From assembly GCF_040907265.1 (NCBI RefSeq), contig NZ_JBFOHP010000002.1, forward strand, positions 4,464,001 to 4,528,000: a stretch of 64,000 bases of DNA. Direction: 5' to 3'. The DNA comes from Streptomyces sclerotialus (lineage in GTDB: Bacteria; Actinomycetota; Actinomycetes; Streptomycetales; Streptomycetaceae). The number at the start of each line of letters is the position of its first letter. Position 1 is the stretch's first letter. The notes below the pieces were generated by a model, which saw only the letters and a program-made list of their open reading frames with translations, did no database searches and had not been told where the DNA came from. Both the position numbers and the translations under genes were made by a program. Below are positions 47,873 through 59,546 of this stretch, one piece after another.

Positions 47873-49300
47873 GTGTCCAATACGCCGGTGAGAGCACAGG
47901 ACAAGGGGGCCGGACGAGTGAGCGCAGGCCGCGATTCTGCTGTGGGCGAACAGGCGAGCGCGAATGCCGCGAAGCCCTCGAAAGCGGACTCGGAGCTGGT
48001 GGGGTCCGCTACCGCCAAAAGGGCTCCTGCGGCGGAGAAGGCCGGGGTGACGGACGTGTCGAAGGCTTCCGGACCGGACGCCGCCGGCCCGGCGCCGGAC
48101 GCGGCCCGGGCCCGAAGGAAACCGGCCACCGCGAGGCAGTCCGTGACGGCCGCGGAGGAGGGCACGGCGACGGCGAAGAAGCCCACGTCAGCGGCCCGAA
48201 AGACGGCGTCGGCGGGGAAGCGGGCGACCGCGTCGGCGAAGAAGGCGACCGCCGCCGGGACGGCCGTTGAGAAGGTGTCCACCGGCCTGTCCCCGGCCGG
48301 GAAAACCGCGGCGGAAAAAGCTGCCGCGAAGAAAACCCCGGCGAAGAAGACTGCGGCGAAGACCGCGGAGAAGAAGACCACGGTGAAGAAGTCCGCCGCC
48401 AAGGAATCCGCCGCCGAGAAGACCGCCCCCGCCGGGGCCCCGGCCAAGACCGCGGCCAAGACACCGGCCAAGACCCCGGCCAAGAAGGCCGCTTCCGCCA
48501 AGGCACCCGCCGAGAAGGCAGCGCCCGCCAAGAAGCCCGAGTCCCGTGTCGCGCTGGTCCGTCGCGCCCGCCGGATGAACCGCGAGCTCGCCGAGGTGTA
48601 TCCGTACGCCCACCCCGAGCTGGACTTCCGTAACTCCTTCGAGCTGCTGGTCGCCACGGTCCTGTCGGCCCAGACCACCGACCTCCGGGTCAACCAGACC
48701 ACCCCGGCCCTCTTCGCCGCGTATCCGACGCCCGAGGACATGGCCGCCGCCGACCCCGAGGCGCTGGAGGAGCTGATCCGCCCGACCGGCTTCTTCCGGG
48801 CCAAGGCGAGGTCGCTGCTCGGCCTGTCGGCCGCGCTGCGCGACCGGTTCGGCGGTGAGGTCCCCGGCCGCCTGGAGGACCTGGTCACCCTGCCCGGCGT
48901 GGGCCGCAAGACCGCCAATGTGGTGCTGGGCAACGCCTTCGGCGTCCCCGGGCTCACGGTCGACACGCACTTCGGGCGGCTGGTCCGCCGCTTCGGCTGG
49001 ACCACCCAGCAGGATCCGGAGAAGGTCGAGGCGGAGATCGCCGAGATCTTCCCCAAGAGCGAGTGGACGATGCTCTCGCACCGCCTGATCTTCCACGGCC
49101 GCCGCGTGTGCCACTCCCGCAAGCCCGCCTGCGGAGCCTGCCCCGTCGCGCCGCTGTGCCCGTCGTACGGCGAGGGCGAGACCGACCCCGAGAAGGCGAA
49201 GAAGCTGCTCAAGTACGAGATGGGCGGCAAGCCGGGACAGCGGCTGCGGCCCCCGGCCGACTTCCCCGGTGAGCCCGCGCCGCCTCTGGGGGCCGGATGA
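47873..49300 (+). CDS. nth: Endonuclease III with a long histone-H1-like N-terminal extension
   Basis: Base-excision repair glycosylase/AP lyase for oxidised pyrimidines. The catalytic core begins near residue 228: [20 protein letters not shown], the helix-hairpin-helix [14 protein letters not shown] with the catalytic Lys, [12 protein letters not shown] with the catalytic Asp, and the four-cysteine cluster [17 protein letters not shown]. Before it lie about 225 residues of Ala/Lys/Pro repeats ([14 protein letters not shown]) like a histone H1 tail. The GTG start is 182 bases from crp. Family members of 210-260 residues lack this tail. Confidence 0.93.
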   Translation: MSNTPVRAQDKGAGRVSAGRDSAVGEQASANAAKPSKADSELVGSATAKRAPAAEKAGVTDVSKASGPDAAGPAPDAARARRKPATARQSVTAAEEGTATAKKPTSAARKTASAGKRATASAKKATAAGTAVEKVSTGLSPAGKTAAEKAAAKKTPAKKTAAKTAEKKTTVKKSAAKESAAEKTAPAGAPAKTAAKTPAKTPAKKAASAKAPAEKAAPAKKPESRVALVRRARRMNRELAEVYPYAHPELDFRNSFELLVATVLSAQTTDLRVNQTTPALFAAYPTPEDMAAADPEALEELIRPTGFFRAKARSLLGLSAALRDRFGGEVPGRLEDLVTLPGVGRKTANVVLGNAFGVPGLTVDTHFGRLVRRFGWTTQQDPEKVEAEIAEIFPKSEWTMLSHRLIFHGRRVCHSRKPACGACPVAPLCPSYGEGETDPEKAKKLLKYEMGGKPGQRLRPPADFPGEPAPPLGAG

Positions 49301-49374
49301 CGGGCGGATGACGGAGGACGGCCCTGGGGCCGGGACGTCGGTGACCATCGCAGCGAAGGCCTGAGGGGGCGCGT

Positions 49375-50154
49375 ATGACGAGAGCACAGGAGACGGCACG
49401 TGGGGCGTACGACCAGGACGCCTACGGACGGCGGACGGACGGACAGGGAGCGTACGGACAGCAGACGGCCGGCGCGGGGGCGGCCGCCGGGGACGTGCGC
49501 ATCACGACCGAGGGCCTGCCGGCATGGCTGCGCCCGGTGGCCGACGCGGCGGCGACGGTCCAGCCGCACCAGCTGAGCCGCTTCCTGCCGCCCGCGACGG
49601 GCGGCCGGCAGTCCGCCGTGCTGATCCTCTTCGGGGAGGGCGCCCGCGGCCCCGAGCTGCTCCTCATGGAGCGCGCCGGGACGCTGCGCTCGCATGCGGG
49701 CCAGCCGTCCTTCCCCGGCGGCTCGCTGGACCCGGAGGACGGTGACCCGGACGGTGACGGCCCACTGCGGGCGGCGCTGCGCGAGGCTTGGGAGGAGACC
49801 GGCCTGGACCCGTCGGGCGTGCAGCTCTTCGGAGTGCTGCCCCGGCTCTACATCCCGGTGAGCGGCTTCGTGGTGACGCCGGTGCTCGGCTGGTGGCGCG
49901 AGCCCAGCCCGGTCGGCGTGGTCGACCAGGCGGAGACGGCCCGGGTGTTCACGGTTCCCGTGGCCGATCTCACGGACCCCGCGCACCGCGTGACGTCCCG
50001 CCACCCGAGTGGCCACGTCGGCCCGGCCTTCACGGTCGAAGGGGCTCTGGTCTGGGGTTTCACCGCCGGGCTCATCGACCGCATCCTGCATTACGCGGGG
50101 TGGGAAGTGCCCTGGGACCGGGACAAGCAGGTCCCGCTCGACTGGCGCTCGTGA
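49375..50154 (+). CDS. NUDIX hydrolase, CoA pyrophosphatase type
   Basis: A 259-residue CoA diphosphatase-like NUDIX protein. LLLMERAGTLRSHAGQPSFP is the CoA-specific motif and ALREAWEETGLDP the Nudix helix. The spacing includes an acidic insertion (DPEDGDPDGDGP). About 35 residues of Gln/Gly/Tyr-rich low complexity precede the domain. It ends 13 bases upstream of marP. Confidence 0.9.
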   Translation: MTRAQETARGAYDQDAYGRRTDGQGAYGQQTAGAGAAAGDVRITTEGLPAWLRPVADAAATVQPHQLSRFLPPATGGRQSAVLILFGEGARGPELLLMERAGTLRSHAGQPSFPGGSLDPEDGDPDGDGPLRAALREAWEETGLDPSGVQLFGVLPRLYIPVSGFVVTPVLGWWREPSPVGVVDQAETARVFTVPVADLTDPAHRVTSRHPSGHVGPAFTVEGALVWGFTAGLIDRILHYAGWEVPWDRDKQVPLDWRS

Positions 50155-50167
50155 GACGGTGGCGGGC

Positions 50168-51367
50168 GTGAACGTCCTGGACATCCTGCTGTTGGTCGCC
50201 GCCGTGTGGTTCGCGGTCGTCGGTTATCGCCAAGGTTTCGTCGTCGGCATCCTGTCCGTGATCGGGTTCCTCGGCGGCGGCCTGATCGCGGTCTACCTGC
50301 TGCCCGTGATCTGGAACGAAGTGACCGAGGACGCCACACCGGGCTCCTTCGCCGCCATCGCGGCGGTCGCGATCGTGATCGTGTGCGCTTCCGTGGGGCA
50401 GGCGCTCACCACCCACCTGGGCAACAAGCTCCGGAGATACATCACCTGGTCACCGGCGCGCGCCCTGGACGCCACGGGCGGCGCGCTGGTGAACGTCGTG
50501 GCGATGCTGCTGGTGGCCTGGCTCATCGGCTCGGCCCTCGCGGGCACGTCGCTGCCCACGCTGGGCAAGGAGGTACGCAACTCCAAGGTGCTGCTCGGCG
50601 TCTCCCGGGTGATCCCGGCGCAGGCCGGCACCTGGTTCGCCGACTTCTCCTCCGTCCTCGCGCAGAACGGCTTCCCGCAGGTCTTCACGCCGTTCTCGAA
50701 CGAGCCGATCCAGGAGGTCCGGCCGCCCGACCCGGCGCTGGCCGGCAGCCCCGTCGCCGCACGGGCCAAGCAGAGCATCGTGAAGGTCGTCGGCACGGCG
50801 AGCAGTTGCGCGAAGGTCCTCGAAGGCAGCGGCTTCGTCTTCGCCCCGCACCGCGTCATGACCAACGCGCACGTCGTGGGCGGCGTGACCGAGCCGACCG
50901 TGCAGATCGGCGGCGAGGGGCAGCGGTACGACGCGAAGGTCGTGCTCTACGACTGGCAGCGCGACATCGCCGTGCTGGACGTCCCCGAGCTGCAGGCGCC
51001 CGCGCTGCGCTTCACCGACCGGGACGCGCAGCGTGACAACAGCGCCATCGTCGCCGGCTTCCCGGAGAACGGCGGCTACGACGTCCGCTCGGCCCGCGTC
51101 CGCGGCCGCATCCAGGCCAACGGCCCGGACATCTACCACCGCGACACGGTCGCCCGCGATGTGTACTCCCTCTACGCCACGGTCCGGCAGGGCAACTCCG
51201 GCGGCCCGCTGCTCACCCCGGACGGCGAGGTCTACGGCGTGGTCTTCGCCAAGTCCCTGGACGACGACAGCACGGGGTACGCCCTGACGGCCGACGAGGT
51301 CCGCTCCGATGTCGAGCGGGGCCGTACTGCCCAGCGACCGGTCGACAGCCAGGGCTGCGCGATGTGA
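50168..51367 (+). CDS. MarP family membrane serine protease
   Basis: A 399-residue protease with four N-terminal transmembrane helices (residues about 3-125, CvpA-like) and a periplasmic trypsin-like domain. The catalytic triad is in MTNAHVVGG (His), RDIAVLDVP (Asp) and QGNSGGPLL (Ser). Mycobacterial MarP protects against acid and oxidative stress; the same role is inferred. GTG at 50168 has GGTGGCGGG upstream. Confidence 0.92.
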   Translation: MNVLDILLLVAAVWFAVVGYRQGFVVGILSVIGFLGGGLIAVYLLPVIWNEVTEDATPGSFAAIAAVAIVIVCASVGQALTTHLGNKLRRYITWSPARALDATGGALVNVVAMLLVAWLIGSALAGTSLPTLGKEVRNSKVLLGVSRVIPAQAGTWFADFSSVLAQNGFPQVFTPFSNEPIQEVRPPDPALAGSPVAARAKQSIVKVVGTASSCAKVLEGSGFVFAPHRVMTNAHVVGGVTEPTVQIGGEGQRYDAKVVLYDWQRDIAVLDVPELQAPALRFTDRDAQRDNSAIVAGFPENGGYDVRSARVRGRIQANGPDIYHRDTVARDVYSLYATVRQGNSGGPLLTPDGEVYGVVFAKSLDDDSTGYALTADEVRSDVERGRTAQRPVDSQGCAM

Positions 51368-51855
51368 GAAGGGGCCCGGGGCGGCCGCTGCCGCTTCCCG
51401 GCTCCCGGGTCCTGCCCCGGAGCGCCTGCCGTCCTGTGAGCCCGTCCTGCGGGCGCACAGCGGCGTGGCCGGGAAGGTCCGGGTCAGCTCCGCGGGTGGC
51501 GGAGCCGCGCGGTCATCCAGCGCGCACGGCGGCGCAGGATGCGCGGAATGCCGAGTGGATCGGCGAGCGCATGAGGTCCGCCCGCCCGGAGGTCCGGGGC
51601 GCTCCTCTCCTTGGTGCCCAGCGCAGCGGCGTCGCTGCGGCGGTTGCGTGCCACGTCACGGTAGTCGTGCGTCCAGCCCATACCCTCGACTCTGCCCGTG
51701 CCCTGCGGTCCGTAACCGCACCGGTGTCGGTCAATTGGCCTATGCGGGAGGCAAGTGGCTGTTCGTCAGACGGACGTTCGTATCCGTTCGGCGGAGCGTC
51801 ACATCCGTCACCGGAACACCGCTGACGAGGGCGCCCCGTCGCGCACGCCGCGAGG
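51368..51855. other. Intergenic region between marP and the alpha/beta hydrolase
   Basis: The 488 bases between convergent genes contain one plausible small protein gene at 51484-51681 on the minus strand. Small inverted repeats lie at about 51428-51463 and 51494-51506; neither is clearly a terminator. Confidence 0.4.
51484..51681 (-). CDS. Small basic hypothetical protein
   Basis: A 65-residue frame with strong G/C third-position bias. It begins MGWTHDYRDVARNRRSDAAA and ends with an Arg-rich helix (PRILRRRARWMTARLRHP). No domain is recognised. The ribosome binding site (GAGGGT) is very close to the ATG. It lies 174 bases downstream of the alpha/beta hydrolase on the same strand. It could be spurious, but codon use argues for a real gene. 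Confidence 0.5.
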   Translation of the reverse strand: MGWTHDYRDVARNRRSDAAALGTKERSAPDLRAGGPHALADPLGIPRILRRRARWMTARLRHPRS

Positions 51856-52809
51856 TCACCGGTCCGGCTCGGGATCCTTCAGCCAGTTGATGAGCTCGGT
51901 GGTGAAGGCGACCGGATCCTCCTCGTGGGGGAAGTGCCCCAGGCCGTCGAAGAGCCGCCAGCGGTACGGCGCCTCGACGTACTCCCCGGAGCCGGCCGCG
52001 CTGCGGGTACGCATCACCGGGTCGAGCGAACCGTGCAGGTGCAGCGTCGGTACCCGTACCGGCCATTTCATCCGGCGGTTGAACTGGATCCCGTCCGGCC
52101 GCGCCATCGACCGCACCATCCAGCGGTACGGCTCGATCGAGCAGTGCGCCGTGGACGGGATGGTCATCGCCCGCCGGTACGCGTCGACCGCCTCGTCCTC
52201 GGGCAGCCGCGGCCCGGACCAGTCCCGGATCAGCCGGCCGACCAGCGCCGCGTCGTCCGCCACCAGGGCCCGCTCGGGCAGCCAGGGCCGCTGGAAACTC
52301 CAGATGTGCGAGGACCGGCGGGTCTGTTTGGCGTCGGAGAGCATGGCCGAGCGCCAGCGCCGCGGGTGCGGCATCGAGGCCACCGCGAGCCGCCGTACGA
52401 GCTTGGGCCGCATCACCGCGGCCGTCCAGGCCAGGTAGCCGCCCAGGTCGTGCCCGACGAGCGCGGCGTCCGGCTCGCCGAGCGAACGCACCACGCCGGT
52501 GATGTCCAGCGCGAGGTTGGCCGGGTCGTAGCCGCGGGGCGTGCGGTCGCTGCCGCCCACGCCCCGCAGGTCCATCGCCACCGCCCGGAAGCCCGCCTCG
52601 GCGAGCGCGGGCAGCTGGTACCGCCAGGTCCACCAGAACTGCGGGAAGCCGTGCAACAGCAGGACCAGCGGCCCGTCGCCCATCTCGGCGATGTGGAAGC
52701 GCGCACCGTTGGCCGCGACGTCCCGGTGCGTCACTTCGTGCCCGCCGGGGACGTCGAGCCGTACGACCGACGCGGGCGAGGGAGCCGGCGAGGTTTCGGA
52801 AGCCGTCAT
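51856..52809 (-). CDS. Alpha/beta hydrolase (epoxide hydrolase-like)
   Basis: A 317-residue hydrolase. The oxyanion segment LLHGFPQFWWTWRYQLPALA and the nucleophile elbow VGHDLGGYLAW (nucleophile Asp) indicate an epoxide-hydrolase/haloalkane-dehalogenase-type enzyme. The C-terminal acid is in LHGSLDPVM and the catalytic His in GLGHFPHEE. The ATG overlaps the stop of the holin-like gene (ATGA). The substrate is not known. Confidence 0.92.
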   Translation of the reverse strand: MTASETSPAPSPASVVRLDVPGGHEVTHRDVAANGARFHIAEMGDGPLVLLLHGFPQFWWTWRYQLPALAEAGFRAVAMDLRGVGGSDRTPRGYDPANLALDITGVVRSLGEPDAALVGHDLGGYLAWTAAVMRPKLVRRLAVASMPHPRRWRSAMLSDAKQTRRSSHIWSFQRPWLPERALVADDAALVGRLIRDWSGPRLPEDEAVDAYRRAMTIPSTAHCSIEPYRWMVRSMARPDGIQFNRRMKWPVRVPTLHLHGSLDPVMRTRSAAGSGEYVEAPYRWRLFDGLGHFPHEEDPVAFTTELINWLKDPEPDR

Positions 52810-53288
52810 ACGGCCGAGCGTGTCACACTCTCGACCGCCGGGTGCTCCTCCACGGCCGGCCGCGGGTGCGGCTTGACGTTCCCCAGGACGGCCGCGGTCT
52901 GCTTGGCCGACGCGACGGTCTTCTGGGGGCCCTTGCCCGCCTTGGCCTTCTTGAAGAACACCAGGGCGATCAGGCCCAGCAGCCCGGCAACGAGCACGTT
53001 GGCCGCGAAGGAGAGCAGGAAGCAGACCGAGAGGTGCCAGCCGCTCCACGCCTGGATGCCGTAGGCCAGCGCGAAGCTGAGCATCGGCAGCGAGAACAGC
53101 AGCACGATCGCCGCCGCCCCGCCCGCGAGTCCGCCGACGCCGGCCCGCTTCACGTCGTTCCGCAGCTCGGCCTTGGCCAGCGCGATCTCGTCGTGGACCA
53201 GTGCGGACACTTCGGTGGTGGCGTGGGCCACCAGCTCTCCGAGGCTGCGGTCCGTGCCGCGGGCCGCGCCGTCGTCTGCTGTGCTCAT
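52806..53288 (-). CDS. Phage holin family protein (DUF1469-like)
   Basis: A 160-residue membrane protein with two hydrophobic segments (AAAIVLLFSLPMLSFALAYG and CFLLSFAANVLVAGLLGLIA). The amphipathic N-terminus (SLGELVAHATTEVSALVHDE) is typical of the actinobacterial holin-superfamily/DUF1469 proteins. These are chromosomal and not evidence of phage. It sits between nhaA and the hydrolase in one operon; its function is unknown. Confidence 0.88.
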   Translation of the reverse strand: MSTADDGAARGTDRSLGELVAHATTEVSALVHDEIALAKAELRNDVKRAGVGGLAGGAAAIVLLFSLPMLSFALAYGIQAWSGWHLSVCFLLSFAANVLVAGLLGLIALVFFKKAKAGKGPQKTVASAKQTAAVLGNVKPHPRPAVEEHPAVESVTRSAV

Positions 53289-53330
53289 CGACTGCTCCCG
53301 TTCTCTGTCTCCCGGTGATTACCTCTCAGA

Positions 53331-54728
53331 TCATGCCGGACCATCCTGCCCGGAGTCGGAGGCGGCGGCCACCTCGGCCCGTCGTCGGTGTTCGGCCGCC
53401 TTCTCTTCGAGGAGCGCGGCCATCCTGAGGTGGTAGGCGGGCGTGCCCTCTTCGTAGATGTCCGGGATGCCGTCCCGGTCGTCGTCGCGGTTCTCCTCCT
53501 CGTACAGCCGCCGGTACTTGGCGTTCCGGATCTTCAGCAGCACGGTGGCGAGTACGGCGGCCGTCAGGGAGCCGGTGAGCACGGCGGCCTTGACCTCTTC
53601 GGTGAGCGCCGGGTCCGAGGAGAACGCCAGCTCGCCGATGAGCAGCGAGACCGTGAAGCCGATGCCGGCCAGCGCCGACACCGCGAACACGTCCGGCCAC
53701 TTCAGGTCGGGATTGAGCGAGGCCTTGGTCAGCCGGGTGGTCAGCCACGTACCGCCGAAGATCCCCACCGTCTTGCCGATGACCAGGCCGAGTACCACGC
53801 CGAGCGTCTCGGGCCTGGTGAAGACGTCGTGCAACGCGCCGCCGGTCACGGACACCCCGGCCGAGAAGAGGGCGAACAGCGGTACGGCGAGACCGGCCGA
53901 CAGGGGGCGCACGAGATGCTCGATGTGCTCGCCGGGGGAGTGCGACTCGCCCTCACGCCGGTGGCAGCGGAGCATCAGGCCCATGGCCACGCCCGCGATG
54001 GTCGCGTGGACGCCGCTGTTGTACATCAGGCCCCAGATGACCAGGGCGAGCGGTACGTACACGTACCAGCCGCGTACTCCCTTGCGCAGCAGTACGTAGA
54101 AGACCACCAGCCCGAGTACCGCGCCGCCGAGCGCCCAGAAGTTGATCGACGAGGTGAAGAAGACCGCGATGATCAGAATCGCGAACAGGTCGTCGACGAC
54201 GGCCAGGGTCAGCAGAAACGCGCGGAGCGCCGAGGGCAGGGACGTACCGATGACCGCCAGCACGGCCAGCGCGAAGGCGATGTCCGTCGCGGTGGGGACC
54301 GCCCAGCCGGCCGGTGAGCCGCCGCCCGTGGTGTTGACGACGGTGTAGACGACCGCGGGCATGACCATGCCGCACAGCGCCGCGACGACCGGCAGCGCGG
54401 CCGCCTTGGGGTCGCGCAGCTCGCCCGCGACCAGTTCGCGCTTCAGCTCGATACCGGCAACGAAGAAGAAGATCGCCAGCAGACCGTCGGCCGCCCAGTG
54501 CTGGACGGAGAGGTCCAGGCCGAGGGAGGCCGGGCCGAGGTGGAAGCCGCGTACCGCCTCGTAGCTGTCGCCGAGCGGGGTGTTGGCCCAGAGGAGCGCC
54601 ACCACTGCGGCCACCAGCAGCAGGACACCGCCCACGGTCTCCGTACGGAGGAGGTCCGCGAGGTGGTTCCGCTCAGGCAGGGACATCCGTCCGAAGAGGA
54701 CGGAGCGGCGGGGAGCGGGCGAGTTCAC
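53331..54728 (-). CDS. nhaA: Na+/H+ antiporter NhaA
   Basis: A 465-residue secondary transporter that exports Na+ in exchange for H+. The core ion-binding segments are TATDIAFALAVLAVIGT and LAVVDDLFAILIIAVFF (two adjacent Asp). About eleven membrane helices are visible. A charged C-terminal tail (NRDDDRDGIPDIYEEGTPAY) extends past the usual end. GTG at 54728 has GGAGG 7 bases upstream. It starts a nhaA-holin-hydrolase operon. Confidence 0.95.
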   Translation of the reverse strand: MNSPAPRRSVLFGRMSLPERNHLADLLRTETVGGVLLLVAAVVALLWANTPLGDSYEAVRGFHLGPASLGLDLSVQHWAADGLLAIFFFVAGIELKRELVAGELRDPKAAALPVVAALCGMVMPAVVYTVVNTTGGGSPAGWAVPTATDIAFALAVLAVIGTSLPSALRAFLLTLAVVDDLFAILIIAVFFTSSINFWALGGAVLGLVVFYVLLRKGVRGWYVYVPLALVIWGLMYNSGVHATIAGVAMGLMLRCHRREGESHSPGEHIEHLVRPLSAGLAVPLFALFSAGVSVTGGALHDVFTRPETLGVVLGLVIGKTVGIFGGTWLTTRLTKASLNPDLKWPDVFAVSALAGIGFTVSLLIGELAFSSDPALTEEVKAAVLTGSLTAAVLATVLLKIRNAKYRRLYEEENRDDDRDGIPDIYEEGTPAYHLRMAALLEEKAAEHRRRAEVAAASDSGQDGPA

Positions 54729-54967
54729 GCGGTGACCTCCGGGCGACGGCAGCTGGACATGGCTGTGCAGTTGCCGACCAGACTTCCCGGCGCGCCCCAT
54801 ATGTTTCGCGTCTTTCTTGACGCGTTCTTCACTCTACCTGGGTGGCGCACAAACGATCCGGTGATCGTTACCTTACGGACATGACGCGCATTGCGGGCGC
54901 GAGGGGCCGCCGGTCCTCCGGTGATCGGCCGCACCGCCCGGCCCGGCCCGTACGGGCCCGCGCACGG

Positions 54968-55006
54968 CAGAGGGGCGCCCGCCGGTGCTCGGCGGGCGCC
55001 CCTCTG
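54968..55006 (-). terminator. Terminator of acs
   Basis: A perfect 17-bp stem CAGAGGGGCGCCCGCCG/CGGCGGGCGCCCCTCTG with a GTGCT loop lies 13 bases beyond the acs stop on the minus strand. Confidence 0.88.
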
Positions 55007-55019
55007 TGCTGCGTACCGG

Positions 55020-56981
<1,962 letters not shown>

Positions 56982-57069
56982 GGCATCTCCCAGTCTCAGG
57001 GCGTCCGGTGTGTCCCAGGCCATAGCTCATCAGCCCATGGGGCGCCCTGACAAGGGCTGTTGATAAAAA

Positions 57070-57085
57070 TTGGTGTAGACCTTTC
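57070..57085. promoter_or_regulatory. DasR-like (dre) operator candidate upstream of acs
   Basis: ATTGGTGTAGACCTTT matches the dre core TGGTCTAGACCA at 10 of 12 positions. It lies about 90 bases upstream of the acs start within an AT-rich promoter stretch. Assignment is inference from pattern only. Confidence 0.4.
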
Positions 57086-57203
57086 CATGATTCTGTGGGC
57101 GGCGGGTGAATCCGGCGCGCTGCCGCCCGGAACAGAAGCGCCGCAGGTCACGGCGTTCCCTCCAGCCGTTTCGCGCTCGGAGAACGCCGTGACGCGCGGT
57201 GGC

Positions 57204-59546
57204 CTACGCCGTGACCGGTGTGGCCTCGGGCCGTACGGCCGAGAAGCGGTCCGAACCGTGCTCCAGTACGTACGCCTGCGCCTCGCCCACGTGGAAGTAC
57301 ATGCCGTGCAGCGACAGCGAGCCGTCGGCGACCCGGCGGGCCACGCACTGATGCGTCATCAGGTGATCGAGCTGCTGCATGACGTTGACGAGTGCCAGCC
57401 GCTCCAGGTCGTCGGCGACCGGACGGTCCGACAGGCGGACGGCCGCGCCTTCCGGACGCTCCATCCGGTCGAGGCTCGGGCGGCCGTGGCGCAGCCAGCG
57501 CGCCAGCGGGGTCTGCGCGCCGGGCTCATGGCGGTGCGTCCCCAGGAGCGCTTGCATCGCGCCGCAGCCCGAGTGCCCGCACACGGTGATCGAGCCGACC
57601 TTCAGCACCTCGACGGCGTACTCGATGGCGGCCCCCACGGAGTCACACGCCGCCTCCGTACCCGGCGGCGGCATCAGATTGCCGATGTTGCGCACCGTGA
57701 AGAGGTCACCCGGACCGCTCGACGTGATCATGCTCGTGACGAGGCGGGAATCGGCGCAGGTCAGGAAGAGGTTCGTGGGCCGCTGCCCCTCCCGGGCGAG
57801 CCGTGACAGCTCTTCGCGGACCAGTGGGGCGGTGTGCCGCTGGAAGGCGCTGACCCCGCCCAGCAACTGGCCGCCGCCCAGAAGCTGGGCGTCACCCGTG
57901 ACGGAGGGCCGCGCGGGCCGCGTGCAGTGGTGGTTGCGCCACGGCGTCCAGGGGCGGCAGACGTGCGTGCCGGCCGGCTCGCCGATCGGCCGGCCGCCGC
58001 GCCCGCCCAGAGTGACCTCGCCGCCGCGCGCCCGGTGGGCGCTCGACCAGGACCGCAGCGCTTCGTAGGCGGCGTGGTCCATGAACGACCCGTGCAGCTC
58101 GATGACCGCATGGGCCGTCGCGGGTACCTGGGCCAGCCCGCGGGTCAGCCGCGGCACGGCCAGGAACGTCAACTGGCCGGTGACACGCACCCGGTACCGC
58201 GGGCCGTCCTCGATGAGGGAGATCCGGGTATGGGTGAGCCGGCGCAGCGCCAGGAAGACGGCGACGGCGATACCGAGGCCGACCCCCTGCAGCACCCCGA
58301 AGACCACCACTCCGCCCAGCGTGACGGCGTAGACGGGGAATTCGCGGTGCCGCTGCACGTGCCGGATGTGCGCGAAGCTCACCATCCGTACGCCGACGAG
58401 CATCACCAGTGCGGCGAGCGCGGCCAGCGGGATGAGTTCCAGCGCACCGGCGAGCAGTCCGGAGCACAGGACGACCCACACACCGTGCAGCACCGTCGAC
58501 GCGCGCCCTGTCGCGCCTGCCTTCACGTTCGCCGAGCCGCGCATCGCGCCGCCGGCGATCGGCAGGCCGCCCAGCAGCCCGGAGACGACGTTCGACGCGC
58601 CCTGGCCGACCAGTTCGCGGTCCAGGTGGGTGGGCGCCGGACCGGGGCCCGGCTGTTCGGTGGCCAGCTTGTCGACCGCGACGGCCGACAGCAGCGACTC
58701 CATGCTCGCCACCAGGGTGACCGTCAGGACGGCCGCGACCAGGCCGAGCACCGGTGTGTCGGGGAGGGAGGGCAGCGTCGGCGCGCTCCATGAGGGCAGC
58801 TCGACCCGCGGCACCGTGAAGCCCGCGCTCAGGGCGGTCGCCACGGCCACCGCGGGCAGCGGCGCGGGTACCTTGCGCAGCGCGTGGCCCACGCGTCCGG
58901 GCAGCCTGGGCCAGCCGGCCAGGATGACGACGGTGAGCGCGGCGATCACTACGGAAGCGCCGTGCAGACTCGCCAACTGGCCGGGCAGCTCCGCGATGTT
59001 GGTGAGCGAGGAGCTGTGCGCGCCGCCGCCGAGCATCACGTGCAACTGGCCGAGTGCGATGGTCACGCCGATGCCGGCGAGCATGCCGTGCACGATGGCG
59101 GGGCTGATCGCGAGCGCCGCACGGGCCACCCGGAGCGCGCCCAGGAGGAGCTGCGCGAGGCCGGCCAGGACGGTGATGGCGCAGGTGGTCCGCCAGCCGT
59201 ACCGCTGCACGAGGTCGGCGGTGACGATCAGGAGACCGGTGGCGGCACCGCTGACCTGGAGCGGGGCTCCGCCGAGCAGGCCGGTCACCAGGCCGCCGAC
59301 GGCCGCAGCGATGAGCCCGGCCTGCGGGGGCGCGCCGATGGCCAGCGCGATGCCGAGGGAAAGGGGGATGGCGATCAGGAAGATGACGAAGGAGGCGCCC
59401 AGGTCGCGGTGCCAGTCTCCTCCAGGGGATCGGTGGAAGGGCCGGGACAGCCTTCCGGTGGACGGCTGTCGGGTGGGGTCCTGCTGCTCGGTGCTCGGGT
59501 CCTGGGACCTCGGCGTGGCCGGCTCGGATGCGTGAGGCTGCGGCAT
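57204..59546 (-). CDS. SulP anion transporter fused to a beta-carbonic anhydrase
   Basis: A 780-residue two-domain protein. The N-terminal SulP part has about ten to twelve membrane segments (from LGASFVIFLIAIPLSLGIAL) and a STAS-like domain near residue 425-510. The C-terminal beta-carbonic anhydrase (from about residue 560) has the zinc ligands in LFLTCADSRL and VCGHSGCGAM. Combining bicarbonate transport with CO2/bicarbonate interconversion suggests inorganic carbon uptake. The ATG has GGAGGAG upstream. Its acs neighbour is 222 bases downstream. Confidence 0.95.
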   Translation of the reverse strand: MPQPHASEPATPRSQDPSTEQQDPTRQPSTGRLSRPFHRSPGGDWHRDLGASFVIFLIAIPLSLGIALAIGAPPQAGLIAAAVGGLVTGLLGGAPLQVSGAATGLLIVTADLVQRYGWRTTCAITVLAGLAQLLLGALRVARAALAISPAIVHGMLAGIGVTIALGQLHVMLGGGAHSSSLTNIAELPGQLASLHGASVVIAALTVVILAGWPRLPGRVGHALRKVPAPLPAVAVATALSAGFTVPRVELPSWSAPTLPSLPDTPVLGLVAAVLTVTLVASMESLLSAVAVDKLATEQPGPGPAPTHLDRELVGQGASNVVSGLLGGLPIAGGAMRGSANVKAGATGRASTVLHGVWVVLCSGLLAGALELIPLAALAALVMLVGVRMVSFAHIRHVQRHREFPVYAVTLGGVVVFGVLQGVGLGIAVAVFLALRRLTHTRISLIEDGPRYRVRVTGQLTFLAVPRLTRGLAQVPATAHAVIELHGSFMDHAAYEALRSWSSAHRARGGEVTLGGRGGRPIGEPAGTHVCRPWTPWRNHHCTRPARPSVTGDAQLLGGGQLLGGVSAFQRHTAPLVREELSRLAREGQRPTNLFLTCADSRLVTSMITSSGPGDLFTVRNIGNLMPPPGTEAACDSVGAAIEYAVEVLKVGSITVCGHSGCGAMQALLGTHRHEPGAQTPLARWLRHGRPSLDRMERPEGAAVRLSDRPVADDLERLALVNVMQQLDHLMTHQCVARRVADGSLSLHGMYFHVGEAQAYVLEHGSDRFSAVRPEATPVTA

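Noticed and set aside
52806..53288. Possible prophage because of the holin-family protein
   Set aside because: No capsid, integrase or lysis genes are nearby; DUF1469/holin-superfamily proteins are ordinary chromosomal genes in Streptomyces.
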